A DNA stretch of 54,764 bases, taken from assembly GCA_016873095.1 (NCBI GenBank), contig VGYC01000023.1, positions 1 to 54,764 of the forward strand. The letters are read 5' to 3'. The notes beneath the pieces are model-generated. The model searched no databases, was not told the DNA's origin, and was given only the letters and a program-made list of their open reading frames with translations. Shown piece by piece: positions 1 to 9,082 of this stretch (positions are counted from its first letter, which is position 1; every line of letters begins with the position of its first letter). Source of the stretch: Planctomycetota bacterium. GTDB lineage: Bacteria; Planctomycetota; Planctomycetia; Gemmatales; Gemmataceae. The position numbers and the translations under genes were made by a program.

Positions 1-104
1 GAAAGATCAGCGCCAAAGAAATGGCCACAATCAACCTGAAACGACATCGTTTTCACGGTGACTGGAACTACGAAATCCATCCCCGCCGGAAGCACGGAAA
101 CTGA
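1..104 (+). mobile_element. 3' end of an ISAzo13-like transposase (cut by window edge)
   Basis: From base 3 an open frame runs to a TGA at 102-104 and encodes about 33 residues. It includes EEM-like KEMATINL, then FHGDWNYEI and a basic end. The FHxxWNY motif close to the C-terminus is, as I recall, characteristic of ISAzo13-family transposases. Only the tail is visible, so family assignment rests on this motif. The IS end should lie between 105 and 136, directly beyond the stop of the LutA-like gene on the opposite strand. Confidence 0.6.
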
Positions 105-136
105 CAACTTAATTTGGCGCGGATCCTTAGCGCAAG

Positions 137-853
137 TCAACGCATCGCCAGCACCTGGGCCAGGTGCATCGTCCGGACCTTGCTGCCACGCCGGCGCAGG
201 CAGCCGCCGATATTCATCAGGCAGCCGGCGTCGGTGGCGACGACCGTGTCCGCGCCGCTCTTGTCGATAAAGCTCGCCTTGTCACAGACCATCGCGCCGC
301 TGATGCCGGGATAGCGGACCGAGAACGAGCCGCCGAAGCCGCAACATTCATCGTGCCGCTCCAGCGGCAGCAACTCCAGTTCCTTCACCTGTCGCAGCAG
401 CCGTTCCGCTTCGCCCCTGGCGCCAAGGGCCCGCAGATGACATGCCATGTGGTACGTTGCGCGCCCGGGACAACGAGCGCCGACATCGTCGATCTTCATG
501 ACATTGACCAGGAAATCCGACAGCTCATGAGTTCGCCAGGCAAGTTCCTCGGCCCGGCCATGCCAGACCGGGTCGTCGTGAAACAGATGCGGGTATTCGA
601 CCTGGACCATGGCGGCGCAGGAACCGGACGGCGTCACCACCAGGCGGTTTCCGGCAAAAGCCTGGATCGTGTGCCGGGCGACCTCGCGGGCTTCGCCGTG
701 GTAGCCACTGTTGAAGTGCGGTTGTCCGCAGCAAGTCTGCGCGGCGGGAAAATCCACATCCACTCCCAGCCGCCGCAACACCTTCACCGTCGCCACGCCG
801 ACATCGGGAAACAGCGCGTCGCCCAGACATGTCACCAGCAGGGATACTTTCAA
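137..853 (-). CDS. lutA: LutA/YkgE-like (Fe-S)-binding oxidoreductase subunit
   Basis: Cysteine-rich-domain protein of the lactate-utilisation LutA type, which acts with LutB and LutC in the cytoplasm to oxidise L-lactate to pyruvate. It shows both expected CCG motifs, TCCGQPHFNSG near residue 38 and ECCGFGGSFSVRYP near residue 190. Length is 238 residues, as in E. coli YkgE. I chose the TTG start at 853 because KVSLLVTCLGDALFP is the normal N-terminus and a GGAG lies 8-10 bases upstream; the frame is open further upstream but the extra residues look non-coding. No lutB or lutC follows: the next thing downstream is the IS tail at the window edge, so the operon partner may have been displaced. 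Function is inferred from family. Confidence 0.85.
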   Translation of the reverse strand: MKVSLLVTCLGDALFPDVGVATVKVLRRLGVDVDFPAAQTCCGQPHFNSGYHGEAREVARHTIQAFAGNRLVVTPSGSCAAMVQVEYPHLFHDDPVWHGRAEELAWRTHELSDFLVNVMKIDDVGARCPGRATYHMACHLRALGARGEAERLLRQVKELELLPLERHDECCGFGGSFSVRYPGISGAMVCDKASFIDKSGADTVVATDAGCLMNIGGCLRRRGSKVRTMHLAQVLAMR

Positions 854-962
854 CCGAGATCTCCAGATCGCTTGCGTCGCGCGCCGGCGCGTCCACGCAT
901 CCATCGGCGGCAAAGGTCCATTGGCGGCAAAGGATCTTTTTACGATGATGGGCTGCTACATG

Positions 963-1703
963 CTACAGCAACCGCCGACTCTCCTGATCCAGTCCCTGGT
1001 GCAGGAAGCGAATGGCGGGCTCGGCCATGTGGTTGAAATAGTCCCATGAATGTCCGCCGGCCTCCGTGGTCAGGTCGTGGGTGTGCGGAATTCCCAGAGC
1101 GGTGAGTTTCTCGTGGAGCCGGTCGTTGCCGCGCAGCCAGGCGTCGTCGCTGGGATCGATGCAGAAGAAAATGTGCGGCGGCGGATTGTACGGCGGCACA
1201 TGCAGAACCGCCGTGTCCTGCCGGCAATGCTCCTTGCTTTCATAGAGTTCGTCAAGCGGCGTGCCCCGGCCATAGAGTTCGTGATAGTCGAGCGCCGAGG
1301 CGATGCCGGCAGCCGCGGGAAACCGCTGCGGGTGCTTGAATGCCATCCGCAGCGCCGCCTGACCGCCCATGCTGATGCCAAGCAAGCCGATGGAACGCGG
1401 CGCCATACCGAAACGCTGCTTGAAGAATTCCGGCACATTCTCGCGCACAAATTGTTCAGGCGTCAGTCGGGAGTCGAAAGCGGGGCAGGGGCGGTCCACC
1501 CACCAGCACGGCCCGGCCGTGGGGCTGACGCAGGGAAGGTTCAGTTCATCGAAAACACGCGTGAAGGCGGGCTGATCGCGAAGAGTTTCACCGCCCACGC
1601 CGTGCAGAAAGATGATGCCAAAACGAGGCTTGCCGGTAGCCGCCGGTTGATAGACGTCAAGAACCTTGCCGTCGAGGATGATGGCAGACCACGTACCGTT
1701 CAT
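963..1703 (-). CDS. alpha/beta-hydrolase, putative esterase
   Basis: A 246-residue alpha/beta-hydrolase. After a glycine-rich HGVGGE oxyanion-type turn there is the nucleophile elbow GISMGG (Ser about residue 111). A likely acid lies in CIDPSDDAW and the histidine in GGHSWDYF near the C-terminus, so the triad is complete. The pattern resembles the esterase D/putative esterase family that cleaves small acyl esters. No signal peptide is visible. I started at ATG 1703 rather than the upstream in-frame codon because the preceding residues are arginine-rich and unlike the family. It lies 64 bases after the stop of the prenyltransferase-repeat gene on the same strand, so co-transcription is likely. 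The substrate cannot be told. Confidence 0.8.
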   Translation of the reverse strand: MNGTWSAIILDGKVLDVYQPAATGKPRFGIIFLHGVGGETLRDQPAFTRVFDELNLPCVSPTAGPCWWVDRPCPAFDSRLTPEQFVRENVPEFFKQRFGMAPRSIGLLGISMGGQAALRMAFKHPQRFPAAAGIASALDYHELYGRGTPLDELYESKEHCRQDTAVLHVPPYNPPPHIFFCIDPSDDAWLRGNDRLHEKLTALGIPHTHDLTTEAGGHSWDYFNHMAEPAIRFLHQGLDQESRRLL

Positions 1704-1767
1704 GGGTTGGATCAACCGCTCGCGGTTTCGCGTCCGTCCACGAAACCGCAAGCGCGGACTTGCTGCC

Positions 1768-3336
1768 TCACTTTGCCGCCATCTTGGCGCCGCTGTCGCG
1801 GTAGTAGAGGGGCAGATGACGATAGTAGACTTCGAGGGTGAGCAGGGACAGCGACGTGCTCATGAGCCGGCCGCCCGAGCCGGCATGCGGATCGCCTGCC
1901 GAGCTCCAGCTGCCCTTGTTGGGGCCGCTGTTGTCCTGCGTCTTGACCAGGTAGTCGCGCATCTTCTCGTTCCAGGCCTTCCAGGCCGAGCCGCCGAAGT
2001 GATGCATCACCTGCGTCGCGTAATAGTAGTAATAGATGTTCTTCTGGCCGGGCGGGTTGGTCTTCAAGTGGTTGTCCACACCCTTGATGAGGCTCAGGTT
2101 CTGCGGGCCCCAGGATTGCAGGTACTGGCGGCAGAGCAGGCCGACGGCGCTCATCGTCGGAGAGGGACCGGGGCCGGTGTAGCCGTAGCCCTTGGTGGAA
2201 TCCTCGCAGGCGTTCAGATAGGCCTGGGCCTTGCGCATCGTGATCTCCGGAACGTCGAGGCCCGCCATCTGAGCGCTCTTCAGAGCCATGACCTGCCAGC
2301 CGACAACCGAGGTGTCGCCGGCCTGTCCCGGAGAATAGCGCCAGCCGCCGGCGGAATGCTGAGCACGCACAATGTAGTTGACCGCCATCTGCGCCGGCCG
2401 GCGCAGAGCGGCGTCCTGCGTCAGGCCGTAAGCCTCGCACATCGCGATGGTGGCCAGACCGTGGGCATACATGCCGCCGCCGAAGTTGCCGGTCTTGCGG
2501 TCCTGCTTGCGCATGAGGTAAAGCAATCCCTTCTCGACCGGCTTGTCGAAATCGTTGTCCTTGGTTCGCTTGTGCGTTTTACCGGCGCCCAGGAGGGGCA
2601 ACAGGCCGAAGGCCGTGCCGGCGATATCATTGGGAGAACCGCGGTCCTTGAAGTTGCCGTCCAGCAGCCAGCGTCCGTCGGACGATTGATTGCGAACGAT
2701 CCATTGCAGGCCGCTGACGACCGCCGCCTCGGACTCCTTGGTGCCGCCGCCGTCGATCAGGACCTGTTTTCGGGTTGCGCCGCTTCGGCCATAGAAAGTC
2801 CCGGCAAGCGGCAAGCCTTTGAGACCATAGCCGCCGGCCATGCCGGGCGCCATGCTCGTTCCTTGACCGTAAGGGCTCTCGATGGCGCCCCCCTGACCGA
2901 TGCCGCCAAGACCACCCGGGGCAGGCAGGTTGATCGGCGGAGCATTCTTGTCTCCGTCCTGGATGCCAACTTGCTCCAGCGGAGTCACCTGGCCGGGAAC
3001 GCTCACTTCATTCTTGCGTTCGACGTTGAAGTTGATGTCCTGGTTCGGCGTCTGGGCAGCAGGGTCGATGTCGGTGGTCACGAGCGGATCGACATCCTTC
3101 TTGTCGTCTTGCGCCTGCTGTTGCACGGTCACATCCGGCGGGGTCGTATCGTCCAGCATGGCGTCCGCCTGGCCCGGCGCGAGCAGGAACAATCCGACCA
3201 ACCCGAAGTTGAACACAATACTTATCAGCACGGCCGGCAAGAGCCGCCGGAAATCGCTGTCCTTGTTGTCATTCTTGCGCCGCACTACCAGCGGCGAAAC
3301 CGGACGGGCTGGCTTGGAACTGGCCTGTGCTGCCAT
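1768..3336 (-). CDS. membrane-anchored prenyltransferase/squalene-oxidase-repeat protein
   Basis: 522 residues. A basic cytoplasmic N-terminus is followed by one membrane segment (about 32-52, LLPAVLISIVFNFGLVGLFLL region), then an Asp/Gln/Pro-rich linker (about 55-180). The C-terminal half has repeated GxxLPLLGAG, GLLYLMRKQ, GGWRYSPGQAGDTSVVGWQ and similar blocks. These are the alpha/alpha-toroid repeats found in squalene cyclases, prenyltransferases and complement-like proteins. The catalytic DxDD of cyclases is not seen, so I do not call it a cyclase; planctomycetes carry many such anchored repeat proteins of unknown role. The ATG at 3336 gives the expected positive-inside anchor. The next gene upstream on this strand starts at 4553. 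Confidence 0.8.
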   Translation of the reverse strand: MAAQASSKPARPVSPLVVRRKNDNKDSDFRRLLPAVLISIVFNFGLVGLFLLAPGQADAMLDDTTPPDVTVQQQAQDDKKDVDPLVTTDIDPAAQTPNQDINFNVERKNEVSVPGQVTPLEQVGIQDGDKNAPPINLPAPGGLGGIGQGGAIESPYGQGTSMAPGMAGGYGLKGLPLAGTFYGRSGATRKQVLIDGGGTKESEAAVVSGLQWIVRNQSSDGRWLLDGNFKDRGSPNDIAGTAFGLLPLLGAGKTHKRTKDNDFDKPVEKGLLYLMRKQDRKTGNFGGGMYAHGLATIAMCEAYGLTQDAALRRPAQMAVNYIVRAQHSAGGWRYSPGQAGDTSVVGWQVMALKSAQMAGLDVPEITMRKAQAYLNACEDSTKGYGYTGPGPSPTMSAVGLLCRQYLQSWGPQNLSLIKGVDNHLKTNPPGQKNIYYYYYATQVMHHFGGSAWKAWNEKMRDYLVKTQDNSGPNKGSWSSAGDPHAGSGGRLMSTSLSLLTLEVYYRHLPLYYRDSGAKMAAK

Positions 3337-3485
3337 CGCTCATACCCCCTCGAAGGCGAAACCTCTCCCCATGTATTATGTACCCCGCGCCGAGCGAGAT
3401 GCAACAACAAAATATCGCGACTGGCGCAACGCCGTTCCGATGCGGGCCCAGCGACAATCATCAGCGACACGCTGGCAGCGGGTCG

Positions 3486-4553
3486 CTACGTCCCATGCTC
3501 GTGCGGCTTGTCCGGCTCGAAGGGCTGCGGGCCTGAAAACGCCTCCAGTGCGCGTTCCGCTTGCCGTTGTGCCAGATGGTCGCGGACCTGACGGTCGCCG
3601 CGTCGAAACCAGAGGTTCAACGCCACCACTGTCAGGGCCACGGCGACGATGAAACCGACGAAGCCATAAAGCATGGTGGGCGTCACCACGGACGCCTGCT
3701 CATCCGGCGGCGGCTGGGGCGCCGGGATCACCGTCGGGCCGATCAAGAACGGAGTCTCCAGATCGCCGCGGCCGGAGCGATACTTGTAGCGATTGATCAG
3801 ATAGCCATAGAACTCCACCCAGCGGTTCATGTTCTCCGTGGGTTTCAGTTTCTCCGGCAGAATCGGGAACACAACGCAGATCGGGTGAGCCCCATCCGTC
3901 GGCAGGGCGATCCAGCCCTCGTAGATGTACTTGATGCCCTTGGCTTGCAGGCTCGGCGACGCATCAAATTCTCGTAGCCGCCGCAGGAAGCCCTTGATGG
4001 GAATCACCTTGCCTCGCAGCTTCCCGGTTTGCTGGTACATGCGCGCAAAGTTGACGTGCTCATTTTCCCTGGCACTCTTGATAAAAGCTCCGATCGGCGT
4101 CTGGAAGGAATTGACGAACGCTTGGTTGTAGATCGCGATGTAATCGCGTTCCGCCTTGGTGACCAGGTCTGGCGCGCGTTTTTCGAGGTTGGGCATCGGC
4201 TTGCCGTCGCGCTCGCTGATGGAGGCCAGCCGGCGGGCATCAAGGTCGGGAGCGCGTTCGCTGCCGAATTCCGTCTCACCCCATACCTGGAGAGCCTTTC
4301 CGGCGATGCGCAGGGCCGTCGCGGTGACAGGCTGCTGCGCGAGAATGAGCTGAGCGGTCGCCCCGGCGCGGGCGCGCACAGGGTCGAACCAGAATTCCAG
4401 CGGGTCGCGCTCCCTCTTGACGGCCTCGATCGGAACCGCCGGCGCCTCCGCGCCCAGTTCCTGAAAGCCGGACGCCGCGTTGTCGCAGAGTGCCGACAGG
4501 ACGAAAAGGGCCGCGAGGGCCAAGCAATCGAGTCGCGCCTGCCAGTGTTTCAT
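3486..4553 (-). CDS. exported protein with C-terminal membrane anchor, unknown function
   Basis: 355 residues that I cannot assign to a named family. An N-terminal signal peptide (about 1-29, CLALAALFVLSALC core) is followed by a soluble region. One membrane helix lies near residues 293-317 (FVGFIVAVALTVVALNLWF), and a short basic/helical tail rich in Arg, Gln and Glu follows. This predicts a domain outside the cytoplasmic membrane with a cytoplasmic tail. It lies 149 bases upstream of the prenyltransferase-repeat gene on the same strand and may share its transcript. Hypothetical planctomycete protein; no catalytic motif seen. Confidence 0.7.
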   Translation of the reverse strand: MKHWQARLDCLALAALFVLSALCDNAASGFQELGAEAPAVPIEAVKRERDPLEFWFDPVRARAGATAQLILAQQPVTATALRIAGKALQVWGETEFGSERAPDLDARRLASISERDGKPMPNLEKRAPDLVTKAERDYIAIYNQAFVNSFQTPIGAFIKSARENEHVNFARMYQQTGKLRGKVIPIKGFLRRLREFDASPSLQAKGIKYIYEGWIALPTDGAHPICVVFPILPEKLKPTENMNRWVEFYGYLINRYKYRSGRGDLETPFLIGPTVIPAPQPPPDEQASVVTPTMLYGFVGFIVAVALTVVALNLWFRRGDRQVRDHLAQRQAERALEAFSGPQPFEPDKPHEHGT

Positions 4554-4705
4554 CGGCCACCTCGTTGCACCAGTTGTTTAGATGCGCATCAGTGTTGAAA
4601 AGGTTCCCAGGTCAGCGCCGCCGCGGCAGATTGTGAAACCATGCGGAAGCTCCGTGCGAAGGAGAAGCAGGTGCATTGTATCCCAATGCTCGCGTTACCC
4701 ACAAC

Positions 4706-6184
4706 TCACGCCAGCAGTGCCGGCACCACGATTCCCGCCACGTCGGTGAGCCGGAAGTCGCGGCCCTGGTAGCGGTAGGTGAGGCGCAGGTGGTCGAGGC
4801 CGAAGAGGTGCAGGAGGGTGGCGTGGAAGTCGTTGATGTGCACCGGGTCGCGGGCGATGCCCCAGCCGATGTCGTCGGTCTGGCCGTGGATGTGTCCGCC
4901 CTTCACGCCGCCGCCGGCCATCCAGATGGTGAAGGCAAAGGGATGATGGTCCCGGCCGGTGGCGTTGGGGTTGCCGCCGCGGTTCTCACCCAGCGGCGTG
5001 CGGCCGAACTCCGATAGCCACAACACCAGCGTCGAATGCAGCAGGCCGCGACGCTTCAGATCCTTGAGCAACGCCGCCACCGGCTGGTCGGCCATCATCG
5101 AGTTGTGTGCCAGCTCGGCGTTGAGGTTGCTGTGATGGTCCCACGAGGCGTGATAGATGTTGACGAAGCGGACACCACGCTCGACCAGCCGGCGCGCGAG
5201 CAGGCAGTTGAGCGCGAATTGCCGGAACTGTCCCGGTCCGCCGCCGCGATGGGCAGCGATGGCGGGCTCGCTTCGGTCGATGCCGTAGTCGTCGAGAGTC
5301 CGCCGTGTCTCGCCGCTGACGTCGATCAGTTCCGGCGCGGCCGATTGCATCCGAAACGCCAGCTCGTAGGAAGCGATGCGGCTGGCGATCTCCGGGTCGT
5401 TGACATGGCGGTGGCGCAGGGCATTTAGCCGGCTGATCGCCTCGATGGTGCTGCGCTGCATCTCCCCCGTGAGACCGGGCGGGTTATTGAGATTGAGGAC
5501 CGGCTCTCCCTGGTTGCGAAAGAGCACGCCGGCGTAGGTGGTCGGCAGAAAGCCGCTCGACCAGTTGGACGTGCCGCCGCTGGTGCCGCGGCCGGCCGTG
5601 AGGACGACGTAGCCTGGCAAATTTCGCGATTCGCTCCCCAGGCCGTAGTTGAGCCACGAACCCATGCTTGGCCGGCCGAACGTCGGCACGCCGGTGTTCA
5701 TGAACAGTTGCCCGGGATGATGATTGAACGACTCGGTGTGCATGGAGCGAATCCAGCAGATGTCGTCCGCACACGTGGCCAGGTGCGGCAGGAAATCGGA
5801 CAGGTCCATGCCGCACTGGCCGTGCTTCGCGAAGCGGCGTGGGCTGCCGAGCAGCCGCGCCGTCGCCCGCTGGATGAAGGCGAAGCGAACGTTGCCGGTC
5901 ATTGACTCCGGCAGCGGCTGGCCATGCAGCTGATTGAGTCGCGGTTTTGGATCAAAAAGGTCGATCTGGCTCGGCGCGCCTTCCAGATAGATGCAGATAC
6001 AGGCGCGTGCCTTCGGCGCGAAGTGTGGCGGCCGCGGCGCCAGCGGGTTCGCCGAATCACGCTCCTGGGCAAGCAGGCCGTCCTGCTGCAGCAGCGAGGC
6101 CAGCGCCAGCCCGCCAATACCGCTGGCGGCGGAGGTGAGAAAGTGGCGACGGCTCGACAGAATCTGTTGCGCTAGCGGATGCAC
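4706..6184 (-). CDS. DUF1501 family protein with Tat signal
   Basis: 492 residues starting with GTG at 6184, nine bases after a GGAGG; the frame is open further upstream but this start places the twin-arginine signal SRRHFLTSAASG near residue 11. The mature part has the DUF1501 marks ACICIYLEGAPSQIDLFDPKP, HTESFNHHPGQL, a GSW block and ASWDHHSNL, and LSEFGRTP...RDHHPFAFTIWMAGGG. DUF1501 proteins belong to the alkaline-phosphatase/sulfatase-like fold and are abundant in Planctomycetes, usually exported; their substrate is unknown. It is transcribed divergently from a second DUF1501 gene 203 bases away whose N-terminus is built the same way (GTG, His, then Tat motif). Confidence 0.9.
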   Translation of the reverse strand: MHPLAQQILSSRRHFLTSAASGIGGLALASLLQQDGLLAQERDSANPLAPRPPHFAPKARACICIYLEGAPSQIDLFDPKPRLNQLHGQPLPESMTGNVRFAFIQRATARLLGSPRRFAKHGQCGMDLSDFLPHLATCADDICWIRSMHTESFNHHPGQLFMNTGVPTFGRPSMGSWLNYGLGSESRNLPGYVVLTAGRGTSGGTSNWSSGFLPTTYAGVLFRNQGEPVLNLNNPPGLTGEMQRSTIEAISRLNALRHRHVNDPEIASRIASYELAFRMQSAAPELIDVSGETRRTLDDYGIDRSEPAIAAHRGGGPGQFRQFALNCLLARRLVERGVRFVNIYHASWDHHSNLNAELAHNSMMADQPVAALLKDLKRRGLLHSTLVLWLSEFGRTPLGENRGGNPNATGRDHHPFAFTIWMAGGGVKGGHIHGQTDDIGWGIARDPVHINDFHATLLHLFGLDHLRLTYRYQGRDFRLTDVAGIVVPALLA

Positions 6185-6333
6185 GGGTTCACTCCTCCAA
6201 GAGATTATAGCAATAGTCGCCAGAGCCGGGTGAACCTCGCGTGACCATGGTGCCGGGTGAACATAGAGCCGCGCACGAACCGGGTGGCCAGCAGTATCCC
6301 TCGCGGAATCGTCTTCCATTACGTTTTCGTTGC

Positions 6334-6362
6334 TTTCATCATTCGAGCCAATCGGCTATACT
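6334..6362 (+). promoter_or_regulatory. candidate sigma70-type promoter for the + strand DUF1501 gene
   Basis: A TTTCAT (6334-6339) and a TATACT (6357-6362) are separated by 17 bases. The -10 is five of six to consensus, the -35 weak. The start would fall about 20 bases before the GTG at 6388, leaving just room for the GGAGG at 6375-6379. The intergenic region also holds two direct copies of GCCGGGTGAAC (6225-6235 and 6252-6262) and an inverted GTTCAC near 6187, which could be an operator. Confidence 0.4.
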
Positions 6363-6387
6363 TTCCATTATCCTGGAGGACCAAGCC

Positions 6388-7854
6388 GTGCACTCCTCGC
6401 AGCCGCTTACCCATCCGCGTATTTCCCGGCGAACCGCAATCCAGGCAGGAGCCGTCGGCATTCTTGGCCTGGGCATGAACCACCTGCGCGATCTACGCGC
6501 GGCGCAACCGGCGGGCGCTCGGGCCAGCGGCACGGCGCGATCATGCATTTACATTTTCTTGTCAGGCGGGCTGGCACAGCATGAGAGCTTCGACCTGAAG
6601 CCAAACGCCCCCGAAGGCATCCGCGGCGAGTTCCGGCCCATCAGGACGGCAACTCCCGGCATCGAGATCTGCGAGCATCTGCCAGGACTGGCGCGGCGCA
6701 GCCGGCACTGGGCCATCGTGCGTTCGCTGACGCATCCGACCAACGGCCACACCGATGGCCATTATTTCATGCTCACCGGCCGCAGCGTGGTGTCGCCTGG
6801 CTATCGCGGCGACCGCGAACCACGGCCGAGCGACTGGCCCGCCATCGCTTCCATCGTCGGCGATGCCGTGCCGCGACGCAGCAACAACCTGCCGCCCGCC
6901 ATCGTCCTGCCCGAACGGCTGGTCCACTGGTCCGGCGGCGTCATTCCCGGCGCCTATGCCGGGCAGATGGGCCGGCAGCGCGATCCGCTGTTCGTCGAGG
7001 CGTCGCCCTACGGCGACCCGATGTGGCGCGGCGCGTATCCGGAATACACATTTCCCAACAGCACCAAGGCGCCGCCGCGCCATCCGGATGCGCGCATCTT
7101 CCAGGCGCCCACCATCACGCTGGCGCCGGGGCTGAGCTTTGATCGCCTGCACAACCGGCTCGACCTGCTGCGCAACCTCGACGGCCAGCGGCAAGCGCTG
7201 GAGCGCTCGGCGACGATGCAGGGCTACGACGGCAATCGCCAGTCGGCCGTTTCGCTGCTCGCGGATTCGCGCGTCCGCCGCGCTCTCGACGTGACCAACG
7301 CCGATCTGCGAATCCAGGAACGCTATGGCCGCAACAGCTTCGGCTGGTCGTTGCTGATGGCGTTTCGCCTCGTGGAAGCGGGCGTCAACATGATCCAGGT
7401 CAACCTCGGCAACAACGAGACCTGGGACACGCACGGCGAGATCTTTCACCGGATGAAGGACAAGCTGCTGCCACCGACCGATCGCGCGCTGTGCGCCCTG
7501 ATCGACGACTTGCATTCGAATGGATTGCTGGACAGCACGCTGATCGTGATGGGCAGCGAGTTTGGCCGGACGCCGCGGCTGTCGACGCTGGCTGATTCGT
7601 ACAGCGGTCCTGGCCGGGATCACTGGGGCGCGGTGCAGAGTGTCTTCTTCGCCGGCGGCGGCATCCGCGGCGGCACGGTCATCGGCTCTTCGGACCGCTT
7701 CGGCGGCCACCCGGCCAGCAGCCCGCAGACCCCGGAAACCATGGCCGCCACCATCTACCACGCTCTCGGTATCCCCGCCACCGCCATGTGGCACGACGCC
7801 GTCGATCGGCCGCATCATATCTACCACGGGCAGCCGATTGCGGGGCTGGTGTAG
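6388..7854 (+). CDS. DUF1501 family protein with Tat signal
   Basis: 488 residues. I chose the GTG at 6388, eight bases after GGAGG, which puts the Tat motif SRRTAIQAGAVGILG at about residue 11. DUF1501 marks follow: SCIYIFLSGGLAQHESFDLKP, SLTHPTNGHTDGHY, ETWDTHGE and MGSEFGRTP...GPGRDHWGAVQSVFFAGGG. The fold is that of alkaline-phosphatase-like proteins; the protein is expected outside the cytoplasm and has no known substrate. In planctomycetes DUF1501 genes usually sit next to DUF1549/DUF1553 cytochrome-like genes; none is present here. Instead this gene is paired head to head with another DUF1501 gene. Confidence 0.9.
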   Translation: MHSSQPLTHPRISRRTAIQAGAVGILGLGMNHLRDLRAAQPAGARASGTARSCIYIFLSGGLAQHESFDLKPNAPEGIRGEFRPIRTATPGIEICEHLPGLARRSRHWAIVRSLTHPTNGHTDGHYFMLTGRSVVSPGYRGDREPRPSDWPAIASIVGDAVPRRSNNLPPAIVLPERLVHWSGGVIPGAYAGQMGRQRDPLFVEASPYGDPMWRGAYPEYTFPNSTKAPPRHPDARIFQAPTITLAPGLSFDRLHNRLDLLRNLDGQRQALERSATMQGYDGNRQSAVSLLADSRVRRALDVTNADLRIQERYGRNSFGWSLLMAFRLVEAGVNMIQVNLGNNETWDTHGEIFHRMKDKLLPPTDRALCALIDDLHSNGLLDSTLIVMGSEFGRTPRLSTLADSYSGPGRDHWGAVQSVFFAGGGIRGGTVIGSSDRFGGHPASSPQTPETMAATIYHALGIPATAMWHDAVDRPHHIYHGQPIAGLV

Positions 7855-7896
7855 TAGGTCGAGCTTGTTCGTCGCTCTCAAGCGAAGCGTGAACGA

Positions 7897-8157
7897 TCAG
7901 CCGAATAGCTGATTGAACATCGCAGGCATGATCTGATAGATCCGCTCGGCAAATTCATTGACATAGAACATATCAGGCAAGTATCGTTGGGCGCGCACGC
8001 GAATCTGAAAAGCAGGCTCTTCTGGATTCAACTCAAATAGCACTAATCCGATTCCAAAAAGCATGCATAGTGCCTCCAGCCTGCTGTAGTCTTCCTCGGA
8101 AATTGACTTTGGCATGACCACATACGACTTCGCTGAAAGCGGATTGCAACAGATCAT
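7897..8157 (-). pseudogene. short remnant, possibly C-terminal part of an HrgA/COG2958-like protein
   Basis: An 86-residue frame from ATG 8157 with natural-looking sequence: SYVVMPKSISEEDYSRLEALC, FGIGLVLFEL and PDMFYVNEFAERI blocks. The order 'preserved Y-V-P, then dLxxLCxxFGIGLvlF' recalls the C-terminal domain of HrgA/COG2958 proteins, but this is from memory. The frame continues upstream of 8157 without similarity and would run into the DUF4058 gene, so I read it as the tail of a gene whose front is lost. It may also be a genuine small protein. Confidence 0.35.
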
Positions 8158-8248
8158 CCCGAAACGCCAAAGAAAATGCCGCGAGCGGCTTTGGCACGAT
8201 TCTAGTCGGCATTGACGATTACGCCAATGACGGGCGAAGGATTCGAGC

Positions 8249-8273
8249 GCTGTACAATAGAGCTGTACAATAG
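8249..8273. repeat. 12-bp direct repeat in front of the DUF4058 gene
   Basis: GCTGTACAATAG occurs at 8249-8260 and again at 8262-8273, a 13-base period, ending 16 bases before the ATG at 8290. Each copy contains TACAAT, which resembles a -10 box; no matching -35 is seen. It may be a duplicated promoter element or simple slippage. Confidence 0.5.
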
Positions 8274-8289
8274 ATCGGTGAGGTTTACC

Positions 8290-9033
8290 ATGCCAATGCA
8301 CGATTGGTCCCGCGTCGATGCCGGGATTTACCACGCTTTCCACACCGCGTGGTCGTCGGAGATTCAGAAGGCGCTCAACGGCGGGTTGCTGCCGGAGGGC
8401 TACTATGCACTCATTGAACAGCATGCGGGCCAGGCGATTGCCGACGTGTTGACGTTGCACGCCAGCGCGCCGTCTCCGGAACTGCCGCCAGCCCCGTCAA
8501 CCGGCGGCGGGACGGCACTGGCGGAGGCGCCGCCCAGGGTTCGCCGCAAGCAGGTCATCGAACCGGTGGCCCATACGCGCCGGCGTTCTCTTGCGGTGCG
8601 GCACGTCAGCGGGCATCGCCTCATTGCTGTCATCGAAATCGTCTCGCCGTCGAACAAGGATCGGGCCGCCGAGGTCATCGACGTTGCCGAGAAGGTGGAG
8701 TACATGCTCCGCCACGGAATTCACGTCCTTGTTGTCGATCCGCTCTTGCCCGGCGTGCACGATCCGCGCGGCATTCACGACGTTATTCAGCGTTGTCTGG
8801 AGCTAGCGCCAGAACCGTACGACCTGCCGGCAGAAGAGCCGTTGACGTTGGCCAGCTACACTGCCGGGCCAACTGTGCAGGCCTATCTGGAGCATGCAGC
8901 CATTGGCGCTCCGGTGCCGGACATGCCGCTGTTCTTGGCGGCGGACCGCTACATCGGCGTTCCGCTGGAAAATACCTATCAGGTTGCTTATGCTGGCATG
9001 CCAAGTTACTGGCGAGGCTTGCTCGACGCTTGA
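8290..9033 (+). CDS. DUF4058 family protein
   Basis: 247 residues beginning MPMHDWSRVDAGIYHAFH, then GYYALIEQHAG, a Pro/Ala-rich linker, and the conserved core LIAVIEIVSPSNKDRAAEV followed by HVLVVDPLLPG. This order is typical of DUF4058, a family common in planctomycetes and cyanobacteria with no proven function; the VIEIVSPSNK block resembles nuclease-like folds but this is inference. ATG 8290 is preceded by GGTGAGG at a good distance. No signal peptide, so cytoplasmic. It is the first gene of a tight + strand run with the HEAT-redoxin gene (49 bases on) and the dehydrogenase. Confidence 0.85.
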   Translation: MPMHDWSRVDAGIYHAFHTAWSSEIQKALNGGLLPEGYYALIEQHAGQAIADVLTLHASAPSPELPPAPSTGGGTALAEAPPRVRRKQVIEPVAHTRRRSLAVRHVSGHRLIAVIEIVSPSNKDRAAEVIDVAEKVEYMLRHGIHVLVVDPLLPGVHDPRGIHDVIQRCLELAPEPYDLPAEEPLTLASYTAGPTVQAYLEHAAIGAPVPDMPLFLAADRYIGVPLENTYQVAYAGMPSYWRGLLDA

Positions 9034-9082
9034 TCGAAGCGCCTGTGGCCGCGGAGCGGAGTGACCATGGGAGAATAGTCCA

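Noticed and set aside
6562-7881. 439-codon - strand frame opposite the DUF1501 gene
   Set aside because: Antisense shadow; composition is His/Arg/Ala-rich and has no family pattern.
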